Of a DNA stretch of 13,857 bases, positions 1-6,368 are shown one piece after another. The translations under genes were made by a program, and so were the position numbers. The notes beneath the pieces were generated by a model. It was given only the letters and a program-made list of their open reading frames with translations. It did no database searches and was not told the DNA's origin. This DNA is from Sphingomonas sp. Lineage in GTDB: Bacteria; Pseudomonadota; Alphaproteobacteria; Sphingomonadales; Sphingomonadaceae. Every line of letters starts with the position of its first letter. Position 1 is the first letter of the stretch. The stretch covers positions 1-13,857 of the forward strand of contig JASLBO010000088.1 of the NCBI GenBank assembly GCA_030146605.1, read 5' to 3'.

Positions 1-597
1 TTTCACAATCTCGCCACCGGCAATACCGGCGGGATCCTCGTCTTCGACATGCCGAGCCTGCCCAAGATGGGCGGAGGCGAAGTGCGCGTGTTCGAGAACA
101 GGGTGATCGACAACAACCAGCCCAATTTCGCGCCGAAGGGCAATATCGTGGCGACCGTGCCCGCCGGCACCGGGGTGTTGATCATGGCCAACGACAATGT
201 TCATGTCTTCCGCAACGAGCTGTCGGGCAACGCCACTGCCAACGTGATGATCACGGCCTACCGGCAGAGCTATGACGATGCCAAATTCAAGCCCGTGCCG
301 ACGCGGATCATGGTGAGCGGTAACCGGCACGGCCGCGCGGGCTATGCCCCCGGTTTTCCCGGCGGCGACCAGCTGGCCAAGGCTTTCGGGGGCGCGATCC
401 CGCCGGTGCTGTGGGACGGCAGCGGCGATGCAGGCACGCTGCGCGTTAGCGATGGGGTCCCGGTGCTGAGTATGGGACTGCTGCAAGGCGCTCCGATCGA
501 GACCGCGAAACCCGCCCCGGTCGAGCTGAACGGGCCGATTGCTCCCGCGCCCGCTGCAGTCGTACTGCCCGCAGCGATGGAGGCGGCGGCCAGGTGA
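1..597 (+). CDS. Parallel beta-helix repeat protein (3' part only)
   Basis: The reading frame is open from base 1 and ends at TGA 595-597, so the N-terminus lies outside the window and 198 C-terminal residues are visible. They contain repeated short beta-strand/turn units rich in Asn and Gly, with phrases such as VRVFENRVIDNN, VHVFRNELSGN and RIMVSGNRHG spaced as expected for coils of a right-handed parallel beta-helix. The last ~60 residues are Pro/Ala-rich and not helix-like. From memory, a family of such proteins (TIGR03805 type) occurs in two-gene pairs with SO2930-type diheme cytochromes, and the next gene is exactly that; it starts inside this stop codon (GTGA). Both families normally carry export signals, so a periplasmic or envelope location is likely. 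Substrate or binding partner is unknown. Polysaccharide lyases and epimerases share this fold, but I see no catalytic signature in the visible part. Confidence 0.82.
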   Translation, partial: FHNLATGNTGGILVFDMPSLPKMGGGEVRVFENRVIDNNQPNFAPKGNIVATVPAGTGVLIMANDNVHVFRNELSGNATANVMITAYRQSYDDAKFKPVPTRIMVSGNRHGRAGYAPGFPGGDQLAKAFGGAIPPVLWDGSGDAGTLRVSDGVPVLSMGLLQGAPIETAKPAPVELNGPIAPAPAAVVLPAAMEAAAR

Positions 598-1613
598 AGG
601 CGCTCGCCGCAGCGGTGCTGCTGTTCGGCGCGGCGCTCGCCGGGCGGCCGGCCGCGGTCAATGATGCGGCGATCACCGGCGAGGGCCTGCCCGCCAGGCT
701 CTCCGATTACGGCTTCTTCACCGACCTTGTTCTCGAGACACCCGCGGCCCGGGTAATCGCTTATGATCTCGAGACACCGCTTTTCTCCGATTATGCCGCG
801 AAGCACCGCTATCTCTACGTGCCCGCCGGGCAGAAGGCGCGCTATGCGCAGGACGCGGCGTTCGACCTTCCGGTCGGCAGCGCGATCATCAAGACCTTCG
901 GCTATCCGCAGGCGGGCCGGTTCAGGCGGCTGGAAACGCGGCTGCTGCTGCGGCGCGCGAGCGGCTGGATCGCCCTGCCCTATGTCTGGAACGCGGAAGG
1001 GAGCGATGCGCTGCTCAGGCGCGCCGGCACGCGCATCCCGGTGGAATTCACTGACCCCGCCGGCAAGCCGCGCCGGATCAGCTATGCGGTCCCCAACCAG
1101 AACCAGTGCAAGGATTGCCACGCGCTTTCGGGTGCGATCGCGCCGATCGGCGTGAAGGCGCGCTACCTCAATCACGACGGGCAACTGGAGAAGCTCCGCG
1201 CCGCCACCATGCTCGACAGGGTTCCCGCCGACGCGCCGCGCATCGCCCGCTGGGACGATCCCGCCGCAAGGCTCGAGGACCGCGCACGCGCCTATCTCGA
1301 GATCAACTGCGCGCATTGCCACAATCCCGCCGGCGCCGCGTCGAACTCGGGGTTGTTCCTCGAATGGAGCCGGCGCGATCCGGTCGCGCTCGGCATCGGC
1401 AAGCGCCCGGTAGCGGCGGGACGCGGCAGCGGCGGGCGCGAATTCGCCATTCAGCCGGGCAGTCCCGATGCCTCGATCCTGATCTACCGGATGGAGAGCG
1501 TGGATCCCGGCATCGCCATGCCCGAACTGGGCCGGGCGACGGTGCATGCCGAGGGTGCGCAACTGCTACGCGAATGGATCGCGACGATGCCCAAATCGCC
1601 TCCGGCGCGTTAA
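594..1613 (+). CDS. SO2930-family diheme c-type cytochrome
   Basis: This encodes 339 residues. The GTG start at 594 overlaps the stop of the beta-helix gene by four bases, which implies translational coupling. The N-terminus (Lys2, then a hydrophobic stretch to about residue 16, ending Ala-Leu-Ala) looks like a Sec signal peptide; there is no lipobox Cys. Two CxxCH haem-c motifs are present: CKDCH at 172-176 and CAHCH at 239-243. The protein should therefore be a periplasmic diheme cytochrome. An N-terminal domain of about 150 residues with motifs such as TPLFSDYAAKHRYLYVP precedes the haems. Overall layout and partner gene match the SO2930/HNE_0200 (TIGR03806-type) family as I recall it. The redox partner and substrate are not known. 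Electron transfer to or from something handled by the beta-helix protein is an inference only. A 52-bp gap separates it from udgX; I see no convincing terminator there. Confidence 0.9.
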   Translation: MKALAAAVLLFGAALAGRPAAVNDAAITGEGLPARLSDYGFFTDLVLETPAARVIAYDLETPLFSDYAAKHRYLYVPAGQKARYAQDAAFDLPVGSAIIKTFGYPQAGRFRRLETRLLLRRASGWIALPYVWNAEGSDALLRRAGTRIPVEFTDPAGKPRRISYAVPNQNQCKDCHALSGAIAPIGVKARYLNHDGQLEKLRAATMLDRVPADAPRIARWDDPAARLEDRARAYLEINCAHCHNPAGAASNSGLFLEWSRRDPVALGIGKRPVAAGRGSGGREFAIQPGSPDASILIYRMESVDPGIAMPELGRATVHAEGAQLLREWIATMPKSPPAR

Positions 1614-1665
1614 GCCCCTCCCCGGCACCCCGGCTTCGGCGGGATGATGGATAGAAGGAGAGACG

Positions 1666-3048
1666 GTGCGCGTCGTACAGCTGGCGGACGAAGATGATTT
1701 TGAAGGCTGGCGCGATGCGGCGCGTGCGCTGGCGGGCGCGGGCGTGCCGGCGTCCGAAATCGTCTGGCAGGTGGGTGACGCACCCGCCGATCTGTTCGGC
1801 GACGAAGCCGTGCTCGCCCCCGCCGCGCCTGCCGCTTTCCGTGTCCCGCGCCCCTTTCTGAATCTCGCCCAGACAGTGGTGCTGCACGCGGATCCGCAGC
1901 GTTTCGCCTTGCTCTACACGCTGCTCGCCGGGCTGATCACCGAGCCGCGCCGCATCGACGACGCCGCCGATCCGCTGGTCCGCCGGCTGGAGGAGATGGC
2001 CAAGGCCGTGCGCCGCGACATCCACAAGATGCGCGCCTTCCTGCGCTTCCGCGAGGTCGCGGACGAGCAAGGCGCGCGCTATGTCGCGTGGTTCGAGCCC
2101 GAGCACCATATCGTGCGCGCCAACGCCCGCTTCTTCGTCGACCGTTTCGCCACTATGCGCTGGTCGATCCTGACCCCCCGGCTCTCGCTGCATTGGGATT
2201 GCGAGACGCTCGCCGAAGGCCTGGGCGCAGCGAAGACCGATGCCCCCGGCGACGATCCGGTCGAGGACGTCTGGAAGACCTATTATGCGTCGATCTTCAA
2301 TCCCGCGCGGCTGAAGACCGGCGCGATGCTCAAGGAAATGCCGCGCAAATATTGGAAAAACATGCCCGAGACGGCGTTGGTCAAGGAGCTGATCGCAACG
2401 GCGCGGCAGCGGGAGACAGGCATGGTTGCGAAGGCGCGGGCGGAAATCGGCGGCAATATCGAGGGCGCCTGGCAGGCGCTGCGCGACGAGGCGGCCGGCT
2501 GCACCCGCTGCCATCTCTACAAGCATGTGACGCAGACGGTGTTCGGCGAAGGCCCGGTCGATGCCCGGATGATGTTCGTCGGCGAGCAGCCGGGCGATCA
2601 GGAGGATCTCGCCGGGCGGCCGTTCGTCGGCCCCGCCGGCCAGATGTTCGACAAGGCGATCGGGGCGGCCGGGATCGACCGGGCGAGCGTTTACGTCACC
2701 AATGCCGTCAAGCATTTCAAGTTCGAGCCCCGCGGCAAACGGCGCATCCACGCGAAGCCCGATGCCGGCGAGATCAGCGCGTGCCGCTGGTGGTACGAGC
2801 AGGAGCGGCTGCTGGTGAAGCCTGAGATGACCGTGGCGCTCGGCGCGACCGCGGCGCGGCAGATGCTGGGCAAGGTGGTGACGATCGGCGCCACGCGCGG
2901 CAAGGCGATCGAGCTGGCCGAGGGCGGGATCGGCTGGGTGACGATCCACCCGAGCTTCCTGCTGCGCATGCCCGACAAGAGCCGCGCCGAAGACGAATTC
3001 GCGGCATTCGTCGAGGACCTGAAGGGAGCCGCCAGGGCGCTGGGCTAG
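1666..3048 (+). CDS. udgX: UdgX-type uracil-DNA-binding protein with N-terminal DUF4130-like domain
   Basis: This encodes 460 residues. The GTG start at 1666 is supported by an AAGGAG Shine-Dalgarno at 1655-1660. Residues ~1-250 resemble the DUF4130 domain often fused to this family; ~270-460 form a family-4-like uracil-DNA glycosylase fold. Visible motifs: CTRC at 279-282 and Cys373 as iron-sulfur ligands; GEQPGDQED at 306-314, the active-site loop; KRRIH at 358-362, the insertion diagnostic of UdgX, in which the His (here 362) traps the deoxyribose covalently after uracil removal. His350 (VKHFKF) sits where classical family-4 enzymes have a Cys ligand, so a Cys3His cluster is likely. The protein is expected to bind uracil-containing DNA irreversibly in the cytoplasm. 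In many bacteria a radical-SAM repair-like protein is encoded beside it; none is seen here. Its TAG stop overlaps the convergent downstream gene through CTAG 3045-3048. Confidence 0.93.
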   Translation: MRVVQLADEDDFEGWRDAARALAGAGVPASEIVWQVGDAPADLFGDEAVLAPAAPAAFRVPRPFLNLAQTVVLHADPQRFALLYTLLAGLITEPRRIDDAADPLVRRLEEMAKAVRRDIHKMRAFLRFREVADEQGARYVAWFEPEHHIVRANARFFVDRFATMRWSILTPRLSLHWDCETLAEGLGAAKTDAPGDDPVEDVWKTYYASIFNPARLKTGAMLKEMPRKYWKNMPETALVKELIATARQRETGMVAKARAEIGGNIEGAWQALRDEAAGCTRCHLYKHVTQTVFGEGPVDARMMFVGEQPGDQEDLAGRPFVGPAGQMFDKAIGAAGIDRASVYVTNAVKHFKFEPRGKRRIHAKPDAGEISACRWWYEQERLLVKPEMTVALGATAARQMLGKVVTIGATRGKAIELAEGGIGWVTIHPSFLLRMPDKSRAEDEFAAFVEDLKGAARALG

Positions 3049-3746
3049 CGATCGCGCCCCTGCCGCGCGGCGATCACGCGAACCTTGTCCGCCCGCCCCG
3101 GCGCGAATTTGTCGACCATCGCCCAATAGCGCGCGAGCGTCGCGGCATCGGCGCGTTCGGGCGAACCGCTGTCGAAGGGCGGTGCCGGATCATATTCGAG
3201 GCTGAGCTGGACGAAGCGGGCATGCGCCTCGCCGCGGATCGCCGCGGTGAGCGCCAGCGCGAAATCGATTCCTGCAGTGACGCCGCCGCCGCTGACGCGA
3301 TTGCGATCGAACACCACGCGCTCGGCCACCGGCTCGGCGCCGAACCAGCCGAGCTGCTCGCGCGACGCCCAATGGCAGGCGGCGCGATAGCCGGTGAGCA
3401 ACCCCGCCGCGGCGAGGATCAGCGAACCGGTGCAGACGCTGGTCACCCATAGCGCAGTGCCGGCGACCTGCCGCACCCAGGCGAGGGTCTCTTCATCCTC
3501 CATCACTGCGACGGTGCCGAAGCCGCCGGGGACGCAGAGGATGTCGGCGCGCGGGACATCCGCGAAAGTCGCGGTCGGGTGCAGCGCGAAAAGCGCGTCG
3601 GTAGGCACCGGATCGCGCGTCTTCGCCACCAGATCGAGCGTGACGTTGCCCAGCCGCGAGAGGACCTGCGCCGGGCCGGTCAGATCGAGCTGGGTGACAT
3701 CGGGATAGAGCAGAAAGGCGATGTGGAGCGGCGCGACTTCGGGCAT
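3045..3746 (-). CDS. DJ-1/PfpI family protein, isonitrile hydratase (InhA)-like
   Basis: This encodes 233 residues from ATG 3746-3744, chosen because GGAGG (3756-3752) lies five bases upstream and because the family begins with a short lead into the first beta strand. The frame stays open further upstream, but that extension is low-complexity and unlike the family. Motifs: QLDLTGP with Asp21, VPGGFG near 72-77, and the nucleophile elbow TSVCTGS with Cys105 followed by Thr106. Compared from memory with Pseudomonas putida isonitrile hydratase, Asp21 and Cys105 match catalytic Asp17 and Cys101, and the C-terminal QLSLEYDPAPPF segment is also close to that enzyme. Hydration of an isonitrile to an N-substituted formamide is therefore plausible. 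No C-terminal AraC helix-turn-helix is present, so it is not a GlxA-type regulator. It is convergent with udgX. A 133-bp gap separates it from the upstream muramidase gene; I see no clear promoter there. Confidence 0.9.
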   Translation of the reverse strand: MPEVAPLHIAFLLYPDVTQLDLTGPAQVLSRLGNVTLDLVAKTRDPVPTDALFALHPTATFADVPRADILCVPGGFGTVAVMEDEETLAWVRQVAGTALWVTSVCTGSLILAAAGLLTGYRAACHWASREQLGWFGAEPVAERVVFDRNRVSGGGVTAGIDFALALTAAIRGEAHARFVQLSLEYDPAPPFDSGSPERADAATLARYWAMVDKFAPGRADKVRVIAARQGRDR

Positions 3747-3879
3747 GCATTCCTCCGGCAGAGTGCGAGGGTGCCCAGGCGATGCGGCAGTTCGGTCCAC
3801 GCTTCCCGATGGTGCTCCATCCCGGTCGCCAGTCACGCGGATACGGCGAGGTTAACCCGCACCCGCGCGGCCGGCAAGC

Positions 3880-4662
3880 TCAGAGGCCGAGTGCCTGCCG
3901 CGTCTTCGCGCCGACGATGCCATCGGCACCCAGATTGTGCTTCTGCTGGAAGGCGACCACCGCCGCCTTGGTCGCGGGGCCGAAATCGCCGTCCGCGGCG
4001 AGCCCGAGCTTCTTCTGGAGCACAGCGACGTCAGGGCCGTCATCGCCCATCTTGAGCGTCCGCTGGATGCCGTCGGTGCGCGGCGGCGATATCGCGTGCA
4101 CCGTATAAGCGGCCGCCAGCTTGGTATCGTAGCGGTTCTTGAGATAGGCGGGGCCGTTATAGCCCCGCGCGAACCCCGCCCAGTCGCGCCGGCACAATTC
4201 GTCGTCGAGCTTGTTGAGCTTCACGAAGCGGACGAATGCCGAGAGGTGGTCGTCCTCCGAATTGCACATGCCGCGGCAGAAATCCTCGATATCGGGTATT
4301 CCCAGCGATTCATGATGATAGCCCATGATCTGGAACGCGCCCCAGCTCGCCGATTGAAGCGCGGCCTTGCGGTCGAGCGCGATCGCCCGGGCGAGGCGAT
4401 CATATTCGGCGGCGCCGCCCTTATATCCGCCCGGATCGCGCGAAGAGATATCGGGGTGTGACTGATCGAACCTGCCGCCGGTGCGCTTGCTGAACACGTG
4501 GCGTTCGTACAGGATCTTGGGGCGCGTGTCGGAGAGAAAGCCGCCCCGGCTCTCGACGTCGATCACGGCTTTTACCGCGGCGACATCGCAGCCGATGTCT
4601 TCGGCCGCCTTCTGGATGGCGCCCTCACTGAAACGGGTGGCGGGTCCGGTGAATTCGGGCAT
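3880..4662 (-). CDS. N-acetylmuramidase (DUF3380-type) with C-terminal peptidoglycan-binding domain
   Basis: This encodes 260 residues from ATG 4662-4660, with AGGAG at 4673-4669 six bases upstream. Residues ~8-190 match the N-acetylmuramidase/DUF3380 catalytic domain: VIDVESRGGF with the likely catalytic Glu37, YERHVFSKRTGG at 52-63, and SWGAFQIMGYHHESLG around 106-121. Residues ~203-260 form a PG_binding_1 domain (LKMGDDGPDVAVLQKKLG, then DGDFGPATKAAVVAFQQ). It should cleave the glycan backbone of peptidoglycan. The start is polar, with no signal peptide or transmembrane anchor, as in phage endolysins that rely on a holin; no holin, spanin or phage structural gene is nearby. A longer upstream open frame runs into the alpha-glucosidase gene and is dismissed as a shadow. 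Domain order is catalytic first, binding second. It may be a domesticated prophage lysin or a cell-wall enzyme exported by another route. Confidence 0.92.
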   Translation of the reverse strand: MPEFTGPATRFSEGAIQKAAEDIGCDVAAVKAVIDVESRGGFLSDTRPKILYERHVFSKRTGGRFDQSHPDISSRDPGGYKGGAAEYDRLARAIALDRKAALQSASWGAFQIMGYHHESLGIPDIEDFCRGMCNSEDDHLSAFVRFVKLNKLDDELCRRDWAGFARGYNGPAYLKNRYDTKLAAAYTVHAISPPRTDGIQRTLKMGDDGPDVAVLQKKLGLAADGDFGPATKAAVVAFQQKHNLGADGIVGAKTRQALGL

Positions 4663-4720
4663 CGCAGGCTCCTGATGGAACAGACCGGCAGTTTCCGGAG
4701 ATGTGCGATTCCCTGCAGCT

Positions 4721-4748
4721 ATCCTATCATGCGTCAGCGCCGAGGCAA
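4721..4748 (-). promoter_or_regulatory. Weak candidate promoter for the muramidase gene
   Basis: On the minus strand TTGCCT (4748-4743) is followed after 16 bases by TAGGAT (4726-4721). Each hexamer matches four of six positions of the vegetative consensus. It lies in the 92-bp gap between the alpha-glucosidase stop and the muramidase start, about 50 bases before the latter's Shine-Dalgarno. I see no terminator after the glucosidase gene, so read-through is equally possible. This is a weak call on pattern alone. Confidence 0.25.
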
Positions 4749-4754
4749 TGATTT

Positions 4755-6368
4755 CTATTCGGCTACCAGCCCCGCGAACGGCGGCAGCTGCGTGAGCGTC
4801 GCTCCGTTGACTCCCTGAAGGATGCGTCTGCGGCGCCACTCCTCGGCAAGCGGGATCGGCTCCGCACCCAGATTGAAGGCGCAGAACAGCGCCTGGCCGA
4901 AAGCCTCGCGCTCGAACACCAGCAGCGCCGCGCCGGCCTCGTGGATCGTGATCGAACCGGTCATCAGCGCCGGGCTCGAATGGCGTAGCGCGATCAGCCG
5001 CCGGGTAAGGTTGAGCAGCGAAAGCGGATCCGCTTCCTGCCGATCGACCGCCAGCGCGGCGTGATCGGGGCCGATCGGGAGCCAGGGCTGGCCCTGGGTG
5101 AAGCCGAGCTGCGGCGCCTGGGCGGACCACGGCATCGGCGTGCGGGCGCCATCGCGGCTGAGCGTCAGCGGCCAATTGGCGATCGCCTCGGGATCGCGGA
5201 GATGCTCGAAGCCGATCTCGACCTGGGTCAGCCCCAGTTCCTCGCCATAATAGAGGAAGGCATTGCCGCGCAGCGACAGCAAGAGGAGCATCTTGAGCCG
5301 CGCAAAGGCGTCGCGATGCCCGGCGCCGATCCAGCGCGAGATCGCGCGCGGAGCATCGTGATTCTCGAAGGCCCAGCTCGGCCAGCCGATCCCCGGTGCA
5401 TGCGGCCAGCCCTCCACCGCATCACGGACCAAAGCCGGGGTCAGCCGGTCGGCATATAGGAAGTTGAAGCCATAGGCGCTGTTGAGCCGCGTCTCGCCTT
5501 CGGTGAACAGGTGCATCTCGGGCTCGGGCGCCGGCCCGCCGACCTCGGCGACAGTGAAGCGGCCGCCGAGGCTATCCGCCAGCCGGCGCAGCTTCTCGAG
5601 GAAGCGCGGGATATCGGTGTGGCTCTGGTTGTAGATGTGCTGCTGGAAATCGAACGGGCGGGTGCGCGGCGCACCGGTGTCCGGTGCCGGCGGGTTATCG
5701 CGCAATGCGGGATCGTGCATCGTGAAGTTGATCGCGTCGAGCCGGAACCCGTCGACTCCGCGCTCGAACCAGAAGCGCGCGACTGCCAGCGCGGCGTCTT
5801 GCACTTCCGGATTGTGGAAATTGAGATCGGGCTGCTCGCGCAGGAAATTGTGCAGATAATATTGGCCGCGCCGTGCATCCCACGTCCAAGCGGGACCGCC
5901 GAACACCGATTGCCAGTTATTGGGCGGGCTGCCGTCCGGCCTCGCATCGGCCCAGACATACCAGTCGGCCTTGGGGTTGGTCCGGCTCTCGCGGCTCTCG
6001 CGGAACCATGGATGCTGCTCCGAGCTGTGCGAATAGACCTGATCGATGATCACCCGCAGGCCCAGTTGGTGCGCCCGCGCGATCAGCGCGTCGAAATCGG
6101 CGAGCGTCCCGAAGATCGGATCGACGTCGCAGAAATCGGCGATATCGTAGCCGAAGTCGCGCATCGGCGACGTGAAGAAGGGCGACAGCCATACCGCATC
6201 GACGCCCAGCGACGCGACATGATCGAGATGCGCGGTGACTCCCGCCAGATCGCCCACCCCGTCACCGTTCGAATCGGCGAAGCTGCGCGGATAGATCTGG
6301 TAGATCACCGATCCACGCCACCATTCGCGCATCTCGACGTCGCGTTGCTGGGCAAGCAGTTCGTTCAT
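4755..6368 (-). CDS. GH13 alpha-glucosidase (oligosaccharide type), cytoplasmic
   Basis: This encodes 537 residues from ATG 6368-6366, which overlaps the amylase stop as ATGA; a GGAAAG lies five bases upstream. Domain order is the GH13 (beta/alpha)8 barrel followed by a short C-terminal beta domain. The family start VIYQIYPRSFADSNGDGVGDL (about 21-41) includes the calcium loop. Catalytic residues: Asp211 nucleophile in GFRLDAIN, Glu275 acid/base in FTVAEVGG, Asp338 in ENHD. DQVYSHSSEQHPWF at 109-122 is typical of GH13_23-like alpha-glucosidases. No signal peptide is present, so it should act in the cytoplasm, releasing glucose from the non-reducing ends of maltose and short maltodextrins. As the last gene of the receptor-halogenase-amylase operon it supplies the final hydrolytic step. 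Ala212 occupies the position after the nucleophile, where Thr or Val is linked to alpha-1,4 or alpha-1,6 preference in related enzymes, so linkage specificity is left open. Confidence 0.95.
   Translation of the reverse strand: MNELLAQQRDVEMREWWRGSVIYQIYPRSFADSNGDGVGDLAGVTAHLDHVASLGVDAVWLSPFFTSPMRDFGYDIADFCDVDPIFGTLADFDALIARAHQLGLRVIIDQVYSHSSEQHPWFRESRESRTNPKADWYVWADARPDGSPPNNWQSVFGGPAWTWDARRGQYYLHNFLREQPDLNFHNPEVQDAALAVARFWFERGVDGFRLDAINFTMHDPALRDNPPAPDTGAPRTRPFDFQQHIYNQSHTDIPRFLEKLRRLADSLGGRFTVAEVGGPAPEPEMHLFTEGETRLNSAYGFNFLYADRLTPALVRDAVEGWPHAPGIGWPSWAFENHDAPRAISRWIGAGHRDAFARLKMLLLLSLRGNAFLYYGEELGLTQVEIGFEHLRDPEAIANWPLTLSRDGARTPMPWSAQAPQLGFTQGQPWLPIGPDHAALAVDRQEADPLSLLNLTRRLIALRHSSPALMTGSITIHEAGAALLVFEREAFGQALFCAFNLGAEPIPLAEEWRRRRILQGVNGATLTQLPPFAGLVAE

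Noticed and set aside
342..1562. 406-codon minus-strand open frame opposite the beta-helix/cytochrome pair
   Set aside because: Low-complexity translation; the haem motifs and coupled start are on the plus strand.
1614..1650. Terminator between the cytochrome and udgX genes
   Set aside because: CCGGCTTCGG gives only a three-base stem with no T-run; not enough to support a terminator.
1303..3126. 607-codon minus-strand open frame opposite udgX
   Set aside because: Arg-rich, low-complexity translation with no family resemblance, explained by GC-biased third positions of the well-supported plus-strand gene.
3844..3879. Terminator after the muramidase gene
   Set aside because: GC-rich self-complementary bases (CCGCGCGG) are present, but there is no stable stem with a following T-run on the minus strand.
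4663..5175. N-terminal extension of the muramidase into the glucosidase gene
   Set aside because: The extension is Arg/Ala-rich shadow sequence; ATG 4662 has a good Shine-Dalgarno and begins the family domain.
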